Assembly: GCA_947643595.1 (NCBI GenBank)
Contig: CANRWP010000035.1
Span: forward strand, 1-33,253
Reading direction: 5' to 3'
DNA: 33,253 nt
Origin: an uncultured bacterium
GTDB lineage: Bacteria > Bacillota > Clostridia > Lachnospirales > Lachnospiraceae
Under the pieces are notes generated by a model. The model made no database searches, was not told the DNA's origin, and worked only from the letters and a program-made list of their open reading frames with translations. Numbering within the stretch: position 1 is the first letter of the stretch; each line of letters starts with the position of its first letter. Made by a program: the position numbers and the translations under genes. Below, in pieces: positions 18,111 through 27,816 of the stretch.

Positions 18111-18139
18111 ACAGCCGGGCATCAACGATTCCCGGCTGT
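18111..18139. other. Stable hairpin in the gap between flgJ-like and glycosyltransferase genes
   Basis: A perfect 9-bp stem ACAGCCGGG / CCCGGCTGT with an 11-nt loop. Toward the minus-strand genes it is not followed by a U tract, so it may be a weak or factor-dependent terminator or an mRNA-stability element rather than a standard intrinsic terminator. On the plus strand a T run follows after 5 nt, but no plus-strand gene is nearby. Confidence 0.5.
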
Positions 18140-18177
18140 TCACTGTTTTTATCTTATTCTTCCCGTTCCTGCTCTCT

Positions 18178-18558
18178 CTACTTCGGCAGTTCAGATACAT
18201 CGATCGTATTGCGCTTCATAGATTCGTAAAGTTGCTGCGCAAGCCCGAGATTTGACTCTTCCGTTATCTTTTCGGCAAATTTCTGCACCACACTGTCTTT
18301 CATCAGATCTTTGCTTGTGGACATGGCGCCCGAACTGCTCTCGCCCATCCCAAACAGATCCACCGTCTTAAAGACTTCCTTCAGCGTCATCTCCACAAAA
18401 TACTCTTCAAACTGCTTACAGGCATCCATAAGCTCTTCGTCTGTGGCATTCGCATAATCCTTATTTTTGATCTGATCCATCCTGGCCGATGCCGCCAACG
18501 ACTGAGACAAATAGTTTGTATAATTTGTATAGTCCGTGTTCAATCCGTTAATATCCAT
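18178..18558 (-). CDS. FlgJ-like rod-binding protein
   Basis: 126 residues from the ATG at 18558 (MDINGL), with AGGGAGA upstream; a GTG six codons earlier is less likely. The segment DEELMDACKQFEEYFVEMTLKEVFKT is typical of the FlgJ N-terminal rod-binding domain (Rod-binding family). The C-terminus ends in a helix (ESNLGLAQQLYESMKR). There is no muramidase domain, which is usual in Firmicutes. It caps or helps assemble the flagellar rod. It follows flgG by 26 nt and is likely co-transcribed from the sigma-D promoter. Confidence 0.88.
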   Translation of the reverse strand: MDINGLNTDYTNYTNYLSQSLAASARMDQIKNKDYANATDEELMDACKQFEEYFVEMTLKEVFKTVDLFGMGESSSGAMSTSKDLMKDSVVQKFAEKITEESNLGLAQQLYESMKRNTIDVSELPK

Positions 18559-18584
18559 TGATCGTCTCCCTGTCACCGTCTACA

Positions 18585-19403
18585 TTACTGTCTGAGCTGG
18601 TTTGCCTGCTGCATCATCTGATCCGATGCGGTGATCGCCTTGGAATTCAGTTCGTAGGCTCTCTGTGCCACGATCAGATTTACCATCTCATCCACCACCT
18701 GCACGTTGGAGCCTTCCAGATAACTCTGCAAAAACCGGCTCTTCTGCACCTGATTGTTCGTCGCCTCATTGATCGCCGGGCCACTGGCATCCGACACGGC
18801 GTACAGGCTGTCTCCCTCTTTGGTCAAACCCGTCGGGTTGTTGAACTGGTAAGCGCCGATCGCCACACCGATAGGCGTCGGGTTGCCGTTCGCGTTCGGA
18901 TAGCAGATCTGGCCATCCTGGCTCACGGTGATCCGGTTTGTGATATAGTTGTTGCCGAGCTCGATCGTCCGGCCCCTGGAATCCAGCACTTTCAGCCCTT
19001 CCGAGTTCGTCAGTGTCACGCCGCCGCCGCTGTTGATCGCCCAGAGAAAACTGCCGTTTCTCGTATAGTAGGTTTCGCCGTCCTCACCTCTCACTGCAAA
19101 AAAGCCTTCTCCTTCGATCGCGAAATCCGTGAGACTTGTGGACTCCAGTAAATTTCCCTCTTTAAATCTGCTGGTGATCGCAGCGTTGCGCACACCCAGT
19201 CCGACCTGCGCGCCGGTAGGTTTCGTCTCTCCGTTTCCGGACGTCGTCTCCGTCTGAAGATTCTGGTATAACAGGGATTTGAACTGATTCACCTGCGTCT
19301 TATAGCCAGTCGTATTGACATTCGCCAGATTGTTTGCTATCGTATCAACATTTGTCTGCTGTGCGATCATACCGGTCGCCGCAGACCATAAGCTTCGTAC
19401 CAT
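18585..19403 (-). CDS. flgG: Flagellar basal-body distal rod protein FlgG (FlhP-like)
   Basis: 272 residues. The N-terminal rod motif ANNLANVNTTGYK follows MVRSLWSAATGM, a middle D1-like domain has DFAIEGEGFFAV and YTRNGSF, and the C-terminal coiled segment ends EMVNLIVAQRAYELNSKAI. These are the signatures of axial rod/hook proteins, exported by the flagellar type III system without a cleaved signal. Position after mbl and a first FlgF-like gene matches Bacillus flhO-flhP. Start supported by GGGAGGA. The promoter just upstream would let it be made with other late flagellar genes. Confidence 0.92.
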   Translation of the reverse strand: MVRSLWSAATGMIAQQTNVDTIANNLANVNTTGYKTQVNQFKSLLYQNLQTETTSGNGETKPTGAQVGLGVRNAAITSRFKEGNLLESTSLTDFAIEGEGFFAVRGEDGETYYTRNGSFLWAINSGGGVTLTNSEGLKVLDSRGRTIELGNNYITNRITVSQDGQICYPNANGNPTPIGVAIGAYQFNNPTGLTKEGDSLYAVSDASGPAINEATNNQVQKSRFLQSYLEGSNVQVVDEMVNLIVAQRAYELNSKAITASDQMMQQANQLRQ

Positions 19404-19463
19404 TATGTATTCCTCCCGCCAAAGGTTTCAGCCGCTCAAACGCGCCATTTCATGTCTACGTAT

Positions 19464-19490
19464 ATATCGGCCTGAACCCTTTGATTCTTA
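19464..19490 (-). promoter_or_regulatory. Sigma-D (sigma-28) type flagellar promoter for flgG and flgJ-like
   Basis: On the minus strand TAAG (-35, 19487-19490; consensus TAAA) is followed by 15 nt and a perfect GCCGATAT (-10, 19464-19471). This matches the Bacillus sigma-D consensus in sequence and spacing. It starts 9 nt beyond the flgF stop and would give about a 50-nt leader before the flgG ATG. Confidence 0.8.
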
Positions 19491-19498
19491 ACCCCTTT

Positions 19499-20278
19499 TT
19501 ATAATTTTCCGATCTGGTTTGCCGCGATCTGCAATGTCTCATTGTGAGCCTGAATCACTTTCTGGTTTGTCTCATAGGCTCTGGTCGTCGCGATCATCTG
19601 CACCATCTCATAGACGGTCTGCACATTTGCCGCCTCCAGATAACCCTGATAGGTCTGCGCTGTCGCCTCCCTCTCCTCTGCGCCGTCCACCGGCTGGTAC
19701 AGATTCTCCCCGAATTTTTCCAGATAATCATAATTCTCAAAATCCGTGATCTGCATCTGCGCGCGCTGCGTCCCATCCTGATAGATTCGTCCGCCCCTGT
19801 CGATCCTCGTCTCGCCTGCCGTCGTGGAGAGCCTGATCCTCTGTCCGTTCGTTCCGAGAACAAAATCGCCGTCCTGCGTCACGAGATAGCCTTCCTTTGT
19901 CATATTGAAATTACCGTCTCTCGTGTAAAGTGTGGAAGTCTCCCCCTCTTTATTGGTAAACTCAATCGTAAAGAAGCCTTCCCCGGCCAGCGCCACATCG
20001 AATGTATTGTCCGTGATCTTCATGGGACCCTGCGTGTAATCGGTATACACCTCGCCGATCTTCACACCCATGTTCATGCTGCCGATACGTGCCGCATCCA
20101 CACCGGGCGTGGAGGAGTCCTTGATGCGGTAAGCCAGCAGACTGTCAAAAGACTGGTTGGTCACTCCCTCCTTCTTGAAACCCGTGGTATCGGAATTCGC
20201 CAGATTATTCGTCAGAATATCCATTCTCCTCTGTTCGTTGCGCATTCCCGTATAAGCTGTATATAATCCTTTTACCAT
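19499..20278 (-). CDS. flgF: Flagellar basal-body rod protein, FlgF/FlhO-like
   Basis: 259 residues. It starts MVKGLYTAYTGM, followed by the rod motif TNNLANSDTTGFKKEG, a central domain with DVALAGEGFFTIE and LYTRDGNF, and a C-terminal helix VYEMVQMIATTRAYETNQKVI. It is a proximal-rod type protein; FlgF and FlgG are close paralogues, and assignment to FlgF rests on its position directly after mbl (Bacillus mbl-flhO-flhP). GAAGGTG precedes the ATG at longer than ideal spacing. The 26-nt gap to mbl suggests co-transcription from the mbl promoter. Confidence 0.88.
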   Translation of the reverse strand: MVKGLYTAYTGMRNEQRRMDILTNNLANSDTTGFKKEGVTNQSFDSLLAYRIKDSSTPGVDAARIGSMNMGVKIGEVYTDYTQGPMKITDNTFDVALAGEGFFTIEFTNKEGETSTLYTRDGNFNMTKEGYLVTQDGDFVLGTNGQRIRLSTTAGETRIDRGGRIYQDGTQRAQMQITDFENYDYLEKFGENLYQPVDGAEEREATAQTYQGYLEAANVQTVYEMVQMIATTRAYETNQKVIQAHNETLQIAANQIGKL

Positions 20279-20304
20279 CTGTCACTCGCACCTTCCTGTT
20301 TTCT

Positions 20305-21297
20305 TTAATCTTCCCTGTAGCCCGCCAGAAACTCCACATAGCGCCCCGTGCCGATCGCCACCGCCGTCATGGGATCCTCCGCCGTCATCGTGTTAATGCC
20401 GGTCTTATCCGAGATCAGTTCCTCCAGTCCTCTCAGAAGACTGCCGCCGCCCGTCAGGACAATTCCACGATCCGCAATATCCGCCGCAAGTTCCGGCGGC
20501 GTCTTCTCCAGCACACTGTGGATCGCTTCCACGATCTGAGATGTGGTCTCCTTCAGCGCTTCCTCGGTCTCCTCCGAAGAAACGCGGATCGTGTTGGGCA
20601 GTCCGGACACAAGGTTTCGTCCGCGTACCTCCATGTAGTCCGGCTCCGGCCTCGGGAACGCGGAACCGATCCGAATCTTGATATCCTCCGCCGTTCTCTC
20701 ACCGATCAGCAGGTTATGTTTTTTTCTCATATAGCGCACGATCGCCTCGTCGAAATCATCCCCCGCTATTTTGATGGAAGCGCTGACAACCGTACCACCC
20801 AGCGAGATCACCGCCACATCGGAAGTACCGCCGCCGATATCCACTATCATATTTCCGCAGGGTTTTGAGATGTCGATGCCCGCTCCGATGGCCGCCGCAA
20901 TCGGCTCCTCGATCACCGAAACCTCACGGGCACCCGCCTGGTAGGTGGCATCCTCCACCGCCTTCTTTTCCACCTCTGTCACGCCGCTCGGCACACAGAC
21001 CGCGATCCGCGGCTTCCGGATGCTTCTCTTTCCCAGCGCTTTCTGTATAAAATATTTCATCATCTTTTCCGTCACGGTATAATCGGAAATAACGCCCTGC
21101 CGCAGAGGTCTCACCGCCACGATATTGCCCGGCGTTCTCCCCAACATCAGCCTCGCGTCCTCACCAATCGCCTTGATCTTATTGGTATCTCTGTCAAAAG
21201 CAACGACAGAGGGCTCCTTCAACACAACCCCTTTTCCTCTGATATATACCAAAATACTGGCAGTCCCCAAATCGATCCCTATATCCGTATACTGCAT
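20305..21297 (-). CDS. mbl: MreB/Mbl-family rod-shape actin homologue
   Basis: 330 residues. The actin-fold ATP-binding loops are clear: DIGIDLGTASILVY at the N-terminus, VDIGGGTSDVAVISLGG in the middle, and LTGGGSLLRGLEEL near the C-terminus. Also typical are EPIAAAIGAG and the linker GIDISKP. It forms membrane-bound filaments that guide lateral wall synthesis. Linkage to flagellar rod genes matches the Bacillus mbl-flhO-flhP locus, so Mbl is preferred over MreB, though the sequence alone does not separate them. It has its own promoter at 21393-21420. Confidence 0.92.
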   Translation of the reverse strand: MQYTDIGIDLGTASILVYIRGKGVVLKEPSVVAFDRDTNKIKAIGEDARLMLGRTPGNIVAVRPLRQGVISDYTVTEKMMKYFIQKALGKRSIRKPRIAVCVPSGVTEVEKKAVEDATYQAGAREVSVIEEPIAAAIGAGIDISKPCGNMIVDIGGGTSDVAVISLGGTVVSASIKIAGDDFDEAIVRYMRKKHNLLIGERTAEDIKIRIGSAFPRPEPDYMEVRGRNLVSGLPNTIRVSSEETEEALKETTSQIVEAIHSVLEKTPPELAADIADRGIVLTGGGSLLRGLEELISDKTGINTMTAEDPMTAVAIGTGRYVEFLAGYRED

Positions 21298-21392
21298 CCC
21301 AACTTAGCCCCTTTCCATGGTTTCTCTATCTTAATTTTTCCATTTAACCTGTATTTAAACATAAACCGGCATAATATCAGCCATACAAAGCT

Positions 21393-21420
21393 ATTATAAA
21401 CCACAAGGAAAGATTTTCAA
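21393..21420 (-). promoter_or_regulatory. Sigma-A promoter of mbl-flgF
   Basis: On the minus strand: TTGAAA (21415-21420), 16 bp, TATAAT (21393-21398). The leader of about 90 nt reaches AAAGGGG before the mbl ATG. It lies just downstream of the terminator of the preceding gene, as expected for a new transcription unit. Confidence 0.75.
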
Positions 21421-21442
21421 AGACATTTCATAAAATTTTTAC

Positions 21443-21485
21443 AAAAAAGGGACGCAAAACAAGACAAATCTCTTATTTTGCGTCC
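21443..21485 (-). terminator. Intrinsic terminator of the secreted two-repeat protein gene
   Basis: On the minus strand GGACGCAAAA pairs with TTTTGCGTCC across a 16-nt loop (plus-strand arms 21450-21459 and 21476-21485), followed by C and six U residues. It lies 10 nt after the stop codon of the gene at 21495. Confidence 0.85.
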
Positions 21486-21494
21486 GTTTCTGTT

Positions 21495-22604
21495 TTACGG
21501 GATCATGGCAAATGTACCTTTCGGCGCCCACATGATCGCATAACTCCGGAACTGATCCGTGTCGATCGTTATCGTGCTGTCGTTTGTATCGATATCTTTC
21601 AGAATGCTGACCGTCCCATCCGCATTCAGCACCGCCACCGCATAATCCGCATATGCCGGGAAGTCGAAAGGCAGTGTCATCATAACACGGATCTTCTGTC
21701 TCGTCTCGGTAACTCTCTGCCCCTTTCCGTTTTTCAGCTCGATCTCATAATACGATGCCCTCCTCGCTCCGGCCTTCCATGCCGCATACCGCAGAAGACT
21801 CATGGAGTCCGGTCCCGGTTCAAAGGAACTCACCTCCAGGGAGACGATCTGATCGCCTACCGCCGCTCTCACGGCAGCCACATCCGAAACCGTACCGATA
21901 TCATACATCCGGTAGCCTTTCGACTCTGCACTGACCGTGCTGATAATGTCCTTCGTATAATTGGATACCCAGAGCTGATCCAGCGCATGAGGGCTCGCCA
22001 CCCTGAACGCGTTGAAAGTTCCCGCCGGCGCGGCAATGATCGCAAAAGTGTCAAAGGAAGCGCTGTCCACCGTCAGAGTTGTCGGCTCCGGATCCAGATC
22101 GCCCAGCACTTCCATGCTTCCGTTCTCCCTCACGCTGATCACCGCGTAATCCTTCGTCAGATCACAGCCCTTCGGGAGCGTCATACCGACCCTGATCGGA
22201 CTGGTCATCGTCACAACATCCTCGGTCCAGCCCTCTTTCGTGTATAATTCCATGTCCATGTCCAGAACCTTCACCACGGTAGCACCCATGGCCGCCGCCA
22301 GCGTATGGAATCCGTTCATCGCCTGCGGTCCGCATTCGCTGTCACTCACGTTCAGCCGCACGCCGATGTTCTCCTCCAGTCTCTCCCAGCTCATGCCCGC
22401 ATAAAGCTTTACCGTTGTCTGGGGCGTCTGCATATTGATGCTCGGAATGCTCTTTGAATAGTTCGCCGTGTAGACTCGGACATCATTCCAGTTAGTGGAC
22501 CAGTCCGGTGCCGCCTCCGCCTGCAGTCCCGATACCGGAGCCACAAATATGCCCAGCGCCATCACAGACGTCAATACTGTCGCTATTATTTTTTTAAATT
22601 TCAT
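21495..22604 (-). CDS. Secreted protein with two internal repeats, unknown function
   Basis: 369 residues from the ATG at 22604 (MKFKKIIATV), preceded by GGGAGG. A signal peptide with an AEA-A cleavage region ends near residue 32. The mature part is two repeats of about 160 residues. Each contains an IRV-MTLP segment, a DYAV..NG segment, a T(L/I)T(V/I)D strand and a closing AP-GTF motif (AAPAGTF in repeat 1, WAPKGTF in repeat 2). No anchor or catalytic motif is seen, so it is probably released or loosely wall-associated. It has its own promoter and terminator. Function not recognised; a beta-rich binding module is a guess. Confidence 0.75.
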   Translation of the reverse strand: MKFKKIIATVLTSVMALGIFVAPVSGLQAEAAPDWSTNWNDVRVYTANYSKSIPSINMQTPQTTVKLYAGMSWERLEENIGVRLNVSDSECGPQAMNGFHTLAAAMGATVVKVLDMDMELYTKEGWTEDVVTMTSPIRVGMTLPKGCDLTKDYAVISVRENGSMEVLGDLDPEPTTLTVDSASFDTFAIIAAPAGTFNAFRVASPHALDQLWVSNYTKDIISTVSAESKGYRMYDIGTVSDVAAVRAAVGDQIVSLEVSSFEPGPDSMSLLRYAAWKAGARRASYYEIELKNGKGQRVTETRQKIRVMMTLPFDFPAYADYAVAVLNADGTVSILKDIDTNDSTITIDTDQFRSYAIMWAPKGTFAMIP

Positions 22605-22652
22605 AAAAACCTCCCATCCGGAAATCATATACCTTAAACTATATTCAGTAAC

Positions 22653-22681
22653 AGCATACCAAATCCGTCCCTCAAATTCAA
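22653..22681 (-). promoter_or_regulatory. Promoter of the secreted two-repeat protein gene
   Basis: On the minus strand: TTGAAT (22676-22681), a 17-bp spacer ending TGG, then TATGCT (22653-22658), so an extended -10. It lies in the 103-bp gap after uvrA, making the gene separately expressed. No clear intrinsic terminator for uvrA is visible in this gap. Confidence 0.65.
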
Positions 22682-22707
22682 GTCAAACAAAAAATCTTCA
22701 ACAAAAT

Positions 22708-25572
22708 TTAATATTTATTTTTGTTTTTTTCCAGCATTTTCCCGATATATTGTCCGGTATGAGAATTTTTGTTTTTCGCTACCTCCTCCGGTGTTCCCTT
22801 CGCGATGATCCGGCCGCCTCCGTCTCCGCCTTCCGGACCGATGTCGATGACATAGTCAGCCGTCTTGATCACGTCCAGATTGTGCTCGATCACCACCACT
22901 GTATTTCCCCCTTCGGTCAGCCGCCGCAGGATCTCCACCAGCTTGTGCACATCCGCGAAGTGCAGTCCCGTCGTCGGCTCATCCAGTATATAGATCGTCC
23001 TCCCCGTGCTCTTTCTGGAGAGCTCCGTAGCCAATTTTACCCGCTGGGCCTCTCCGCCGGAGAGTTCCGTCGAGGGTTGTCCCAGCTTGATATAGGAGAG
23101 TCCAACATCGTGCAGCGTCTCTATCTTTCTGCGGATAGTGGGCACATTCTCAAAAAACCCCAGCGCCTCCTCCACTGTCATGTCCAGCACGTCAAAAATG
23201 CTTTTCCCCTTGTACTTCACATCCAGAGTCTCTCTGTTGTATCGTTTGCCGCCGCAGACTTCGCACGGCACATACACGTCCGGCAAAAAATGCATTTCGA
23301 TCTTGATAATACCGTCCCCCGAGCATGCCTCACACCGGCCGCCTTTCACATTGAAGCTGAACCGCCCCTTTTTGTAGCCCTTCGCCTTGGCATCCGGCGT
23401 GGCGGCAAACAAATCCCGGATCATATCGAAGACCCCGGTATAGGTGGCCGGGTTGGAACGGGGCGTTCGCCCGATCGGAGACTGGTCGATGCTGATCACC
23501 TTGTCGAGCTTCTCCAGGCCCAGGATATCATCATGATCTCCCGCGATCGTCCTCGCCCGGTTCAGGCTCTTCGCCAGATGCTTATACAAAATTTCATTGA
23601 CAAGAGAACTCTTCCCAGAACCTGACACTCCTGTCACACATGTCATCACTCCCAATGGGATTTCCACATCAATATTTTTCAGATTGTTCTCTCTCGCCCC
23701 TTTTACTGTCAAATATCCCGCGGGTTCTTTTCTCTCGTCCGGCACCGGTATCCGCAGTTTACCGCTCAGATATTGACCGGTAACGGATTCCTCCACCCGG
23801 CAGATTTCCTCCGCCGTCCCCTGGGCTATCACTCTTCCGCCATGGGAGCCCGCCCCCGGACCGATATCGATAACGTGATCCGCCGCCCACATCGTATCTT
23901 CGTCATGCTCCACCACCAGCAGTGTATTGCCCATATCTTTCAGATTTTTCAGTGTTTTTATCAGCTTGTCGTTGTCCCGCTGGTGCAGGCCGATGCTGGG
24001 CTCATCCAGTATATAGCAGACCCCCACCAGTCCGGATCCGATCTGTGTGGCGAGCCTTATCCTCTGCGCCTCACCACCGGAGAGAGTGGACGTCGCCCTC
24101 GCCAGGGAAAGGTAGCTTAAACCGACATCATTCAAAAATCCCACCCGCGCACGGATCTCCCTCAAGATCTGCTTTCCGATCAGCTCCTGCTGTTGCGAGA
24201 GCTGCATCTCCTGCAGAAACTCGCGGAGATTTCCGAGGGACATGGCCGTCAGTTCGTAAATATTTTTATCGTATACCGTGACCGCCAGCGATTCCCGTTT
24301 CAGCCGACGTCCGCCGCAGAGTTTACAGGGCGTCACCCGCATGAACTCTTCATACTCCGCTTTCATGGTTTCCGAATAAGTTTCCCGGTAGCGTTGTTCC
24401 ACATTCTTGACAAGTCCGGTAAATGCCACCGGATAAACTCCCTCACCCCGCTGCCCTTTATAGTGTACTTTTACCTCTTTCCCCGCCGTGCCGGAGATCA
24501 CGACCTCTTTCGCCTCCGCCGCCAGTTCCTTCCACGGTGTATCCAGACTGAACCGGTATTCCTCCGCCAGGGCTTCCAGCAGCGCGTGCGTGAAACTTCC
24601 CTTGTCCTTGCTGGACTGCCATCCCATCACCTGTATGGCTCCGCCATTTAAACTCAGCAATTCGTCCGGAATCATCAACCTTGCGTCAAACTCCATCTTA
24701 TACCCCAGCCCGAAGCAATCCGGGCAGGCGCCGAACGGATTGTTGAAGGAAAAGCTTCTCGGCTCGATCTCGCTGATACTGATCTCGCAGTCCGGGCAGG
24801 CAAAACTCTGGCTGAAGGTCAGACTCTCCCCATCGATCACATCCACGATCGCCAGCCCGTCCGCCAGTTCCAGCACATTTTCCAGGGAGTCCGTCAATCT
24901 TCTCTCGATCCCCTCTTTTATGACAAGTCTGTCCACCACGATCTCGATGGAATGCTTGATATTTTTCTCCAGCCTGATCTCCTCCGAGAGGTCATACAGG
25001 TTCCCGTCTATCCGCACGCGCACATAACCGCTTCTGCGCGCCCGATCCAACACCTTTTCATGCTGCCCTTTTCTTCCTCTCACGACCGGCGCGAGAAGCT
25101 GGATCCGGGTACCTGTCTCCATATTCAGAACGTAATCCACCATCTCGTCCACCGTAGTTTTCTGGATCTCCCGCCCGCATTTCGGGCAGTGGGGAATACC
25201 GATCCTGGCATAGAGCAGTCGAAAATAATCGTAGATCTCCGTGACCGTCCCCACCGTAGAACGGGGATTCCGGTTGGTAGACTTCTGATCGATGGAGATC
25301 GCAGGGGAAAGTCCCTCTATCTTTTCCACGTCCGGCTTTTCCATCTGTCCCAGAAATTGTCTCGCGTAGGAGGACAGAGACTCCATATAGCGCCGCTGTC
25401 CCTCCGCATAGATCGTGTCAAAAGCCAGCGACGATTTGCCGGAACCTGACAGTCCAGTCAGAACCACAAACTCGTTGCGCGGCACATCCACATCGATCCC
25501 TTTCAGATTATGCTCATTCGCCCCCCGGATCTTGATGTATTCCCTCGGACGCATTTTCTTCGGCTCTCCCAT
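22708..25572 (-). CDS. uvrA: Excinuclease ABC subunit A
   Basis: 954 residues from the ATG at 25572 (MGEPKKM); an ATG six codons upstream (25590) would overlap uvrB and has a weaker ribosome site. UvrA is the damage-recognition ATPase of nucleotide excision repair. It has two ABC modules: Walker [10 protein letters not shown] and GVSGSGKSS, signatures [11 protein letters not shown] and [11 protein letters not shown], and Walker [12 protein letters not shown] and [11 protein letters not shown]. Zinc-binding Cys pairs are present ([23 protein letters not shown] and CEVCGG in the second half). The N-terminus [14 protein letters not shown] is typical. It follows uvrB by 4 nt, so it is translated from the same message. 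Confidence 0.97.
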   Translation of the reverse strand: MGEPKKMRPREYIKIRGANEHNLKGIDVDVPRNEFVVLTGLSGSGKSSLAFDTIYAEGQRRYMESLSSYARQFLGQMEKPDVEKIEGLSPAISIDQKSTNRNPRSTVGTVTEIYDYFRLLYARIGIPHCPKCGREIQKTTVDEMVDYVLNMETGTRIQLLAPVVRGRKGQHEKVLDRARRSGYVRVRIDGNLYDLSEEIRLEKNIKHSIEIVVDRLVIKEGIERRLTDSLENVLELADGLAIVDVIDGESLTFSQSFACPDCEISISEIEPRSFSFNNPFGACPDCFGLGYKMEFDARLMIPDELLSLNGGAIQVMGWQSSKDKGSFTHALLEALAEEYRFSLDTPWKELAAEAKEVVISGTAGKEVKVHYKGQRGEGVYPVAFTGLVKNVEQRYRETYSETMKAEYEEFMRVTPCKLCGGRRLKRESLAVTVYDKNIYELTAMSLGNLREFLQEMQLSQQQELIGKQILREIRARVGFLNDVGLSYLSLARATSTLSGGEAQRIRLATQIGSGLVGVCYILDEPSIGLHQRDNDKLIKTLKNLKDMGNTLLVVEHDEDTMWAADHVIDIGPGAGSHGGRVIAQGTAEEICRVEESVTGQYLSGKLRIPVPDERKEPAGYLTVKGARENNLKNIDVEIPLGVMTCVTGVSGSGKSSLVNEILYKHLAKSLNRARTIAGDHDDILGLEKLDKVISIDQSPIGRTPRSNPATYTGVFDMIRDLFAATPDAKAKGYKKGRFSFNVKGGRCEACSGDGIIKIEMHFLPDVYVPCEVCGGKRYNRETLDVKYKGKSIFDVLDMTVEEALGFFENVPTIRRKIETLHDVGLSYIKLGQPSTELSGGEAQRVKLATELSRKSTGRTIYILDEPTTGLHFADVHKLVEILRRLTEGGNTVVVIEHNLDVIKTADYVIDIGPEGGDGGGRIIAKGTPEEVAKNKNSHTGQYIGKMLEKNKNKY

Positions 25573-25576
25573 CGCA

Positions 25577-27574
25577 CTACTCTCTTTCATTCAAAATTTT
25601 CTTCAGCTCCAACATTTTGTCACGCAGCTCCGCTGCCGTCTCGAAGTCCAGATCTGCTGCCGCCTTCTTCATCTTCTTCTGCACTTCCGCTATCAGCTTC
25701 TCCAGCTCCTTCAGATCCATGGACTCCGGATCTTTCTCAAAGCGCACCTCTTCCCTCGCCACAGTCCTGGAAATACTGATCAAATCCCGAACTGCTTTTC
25801 GGATCGTCTGGGGCGTGATGCCGTGCTCTTCATTGTAAGCCTGCTGCAGTTTCCGCCTTCTCTCCGTTTCCTCCAGCGCCGCCCGCATGGAATCCGTTAT
25901 CACATCCGCGTACATCACCACATGGCCATCCGCATTTCTCGCCGCCCGCCCGATCGTCTGGATCAAAGAGGTTTCTGATCGCAGAAAGCCCTCCTTGTCT
26001 GCGTCCAGTATCGCCACCAGCGATATCTCGGGAATATCCAGCCCCTCGCGGAGCAGATTGATCCCCACCAGCACGTCGAACACGTCCAGACGCATATCCC
26101 GAATAATCTCCGCTCTCTCCAGCGTATCAATATCGGAATGCAGATATTTCACGCGTATCCCCACATCTTTCATGTATTCCGTCAGGTCCTCCGCCATCCG
26201 CTTTGTCAGCGTTGTCACAAGAACCTTGTTCTTCTTCTCCGTCTCCCTGCGGATCTCAGATATCAGATCATCGATCTGTCCCTCCACCGGGCGCACCGAT
26301 ACCTCCGGGTCGAGCAGTCCCGTAGGGCGGATGATCTGCTCCACCCGCATCAGCTCGTGCTCCGCCTCATATTTGGATGGCGTCGCGGAGACAAACATCA
26401 TCTGGTCAATATGAGACTCAAACTCCGAAAAATTGAGTGGCCTGTTGTCCAGCGCCGACGGAAGCCTGAAGCCGTAGTCCACAAGCGTCGTCTTCCGGGA
26501 CCGGTCACCCGAATACATGCCGCCGATCTGAGGGATCGTCATGTGGGATTCATCTATGATGATCAGAAAATCATCCTTAAAGTAATCCATCAGGGTAAAC
26601 GGCGTCGCCCCGGGCTCCAGGCCGTTCAAGGGCCTCGAGTAATTCTCTATGCCGGAACAAAATCCCGTCTCCCGCAGCATTTCAACATCGAAGTTTGTCC
26701 GCTCGGAGATCCTCTGCGCCTCCAGCAGTTTATCCTCACTCTTAAAGAAACGAATCCGCTCCTCCAGCTCCTTCTCGATCTCCACGCAGGCCGCATTGAT
26801 CTTGTCCTGCGCCACCACATAGTGGGATGCCGGAAAAATCGAAATATGGCTCAGTTCCGCATGGGGCACACCGGTCAGAGAATCCACCTCCATGATCCGG
26901 TCGATCTCATCCCCGAAAAATTCGACGCGGATCAGATGATCTCCGCCCTGCGCCGGACAGATTTCCACCGTATCCCCTCTCACCCGAAAAGTTCCCCGCT
27001 CCACATCCATATCATTTCGATCGTATTGAATCGCGATCAGTTCCTTTATGACCTCATCCCTGTCCTTCTGCTGCCCCGGCCGCAGGGAGACAATCAACTC
27101 CTGATACTCGTCCGGACTTCCCAGCCCGTAGATGCAGGACACACTGGCTACCACGATCACATCCCGCCGCTCGGAGAGAGAAGCCGTTGCGGAAAGCCGC
27201 AATTTATCTATCTCATCGTTGATGGAGGAATCCTTCGCAATGTAGGTGTCTGTGGACGGAACATAGGCCTCAGGCTGATAATAATCGTAGTAGGACACAA
27301 AATATTCTACCGCGTTACTCGGAAAATACTCTTTGAACTCACCATAGAGCTGTGCCGCTAATGTTTTATTGTGCGCTATTACCAAAGTCGGCTTGTTAAG
27401 CTGTGCGATCACGTTGGCCATGGTAAAGGTCTTGCCGGAGCCCGTAACACCCAGTAAAGTCTGGAATTGGTTGCCTTCTTTGAACCCTTTGACCAGGGCT
27501 TCTATGGCCTGCGGCTGGTCGCCTGTGGGCTGGTATTCTGAGTGAAGTTTGAAGATTTTTTGTTCATTTTGCAC
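25577..27574 (-). CDS. uvrB: Excinuclease ABC subunit B
   Basis: 665 residues. The start is GTG at 27574, supported by GAGGTGA 7 nt upstream; the nearby ATG is out of frame. UvrB verifies damage handed over by UvrA and recruits UvrC. Walker A is GVTGSGKT (42-49). The damage-probing beta-hairpin region reads [15 protein letters not shown]. The helicase-like motif is DESHMT, motif VI lies in QTIGRAARN, and a C-terminal UVR domain ends the protein ([30 protein letters not shown], shown by its Leu/Ala/Lys pattern). It is the first gene of uvrBA, behind a long leader with a LexA-like box. Confidence 0.97.
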   Translation of the reverse strand: MQNEQKIFKLHSEYQPTGDQPQAIEALVKGFKEGNQFQTLLGVTGSGKTFTMANVIAQLNKPTLVIAHNKTLAAQLYGEFKEYFPSNAVEYFVSYYDYYQPEAYVPSTDTYIAKDSSINDEIDKLRLSATASLSERRDVIVVASVSCIYGLGSPDEYQELIVSLRPGQQKDRDEVIKELIAIQYDRNDMDVERGTFRVRGDTVEICPAQGGDHLIRVEFFGDEIDRIMEVDSLTGVPHAELSHISIFPASHYVVAQDKINAACVEIEKELEERIRFFKSEDKLLEAQRISERTNFDVEMLRETGFCSGIENYSRPLNGLEPGATPFTLMDYFKDDFLIIIDESHMTIPQIGGMYSGDRSRKTTLVDYGFRLPSALDNRPLNFSEFESHIDQMMFVSATPSKYEAEHELMRVEQIIRPTGLLDPEVSVRPVEGQIDDLISEIRRETEKKNKVLVTTLTKRMAEDLTEYMKDVGIRVKYLHSDIDTLERAEIIRDMRLDVFDVLVGINLLREGLDIPEISLVAILDADKEGFLRSETSLIQTIGRAARNADGHVVMYADVITDSMRAALEETERRRKLQQAYNEEHGITPQTIRKAVRDLISISRTVAREEVRFEKDPESMDLKELEKLIAEVQKKMKKAAADLDFETAAELRDKMLELKKILNERE

Positions 27575-27625
27575 AAAAGCTCACCTCTGATTTCATAGTA
27601 AAAAAAGACGCCTATACGCCACAAA

Positions 27626-27694
27626 TTCGTCAAGGAACATTTCATTTTCGTCAAGGAATTTAATCAGATTTTAGCAAAACAGGTCCTTGACGAA
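27626..27694. repeat. Triple TTCGTCAAGGA motif between uvrB and the recombinase genes
   Basis: TTCGTCAAGGAA occurs at 27626-27637 and again, exactly 21 bp on, at 27647-27658. An inverted copy, GTCCTTGACGAA, lies at 27683-27694 (11 of 12 identical). The 21-bp period is two helical turns. The inverted copy can pair with the second one (11-bp stem, loop about 25 nt). Arm-type sites of tyrosine recombinases on integrative elements are short repeats like these near the int gene, so Int binding sites are the favoured reading. A regulator operator or leader-RNA structure for uvrB is possible. Confidence 0.65.
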
Positions 27695-27777
27695 TGCCGT
27701 TCACAATTTGCTGTTTTTTCTACTCAGCGTACCTCAGTAATTCCATATGGACCAAACAGCACTGAAAGAACTTTTTT

Positions 27778-27806
27778 ATCTTACCACAGATCACTAAATT
27801 TGTATA
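27778..27806 (-). promoter_or_regulatory. Candidate promoter of uvrBA
   Basis: On the minus strand: TATACA (27801-27806), a 17-bp spacer ending TGG, then TAAGAT (27778-27783), an extended -10. It would give a leader of nearly 200 nt before the uvrB GTG, containing the TTCGTCAAGGA repeats. The -35 is weak, and no better promoter was found closer to uvrB. Confidence 0.45.
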
Positions 27807-27816
27807 GATGTTAAAT

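Noticed and set aside
21374-21381. GCTGATAT upstream of mbl as another sigma-D -10.
   Set aside because: One mismatch in the -10 and no matching -35 at 15 nt; a better sigma-A promoter overlaps the same region.
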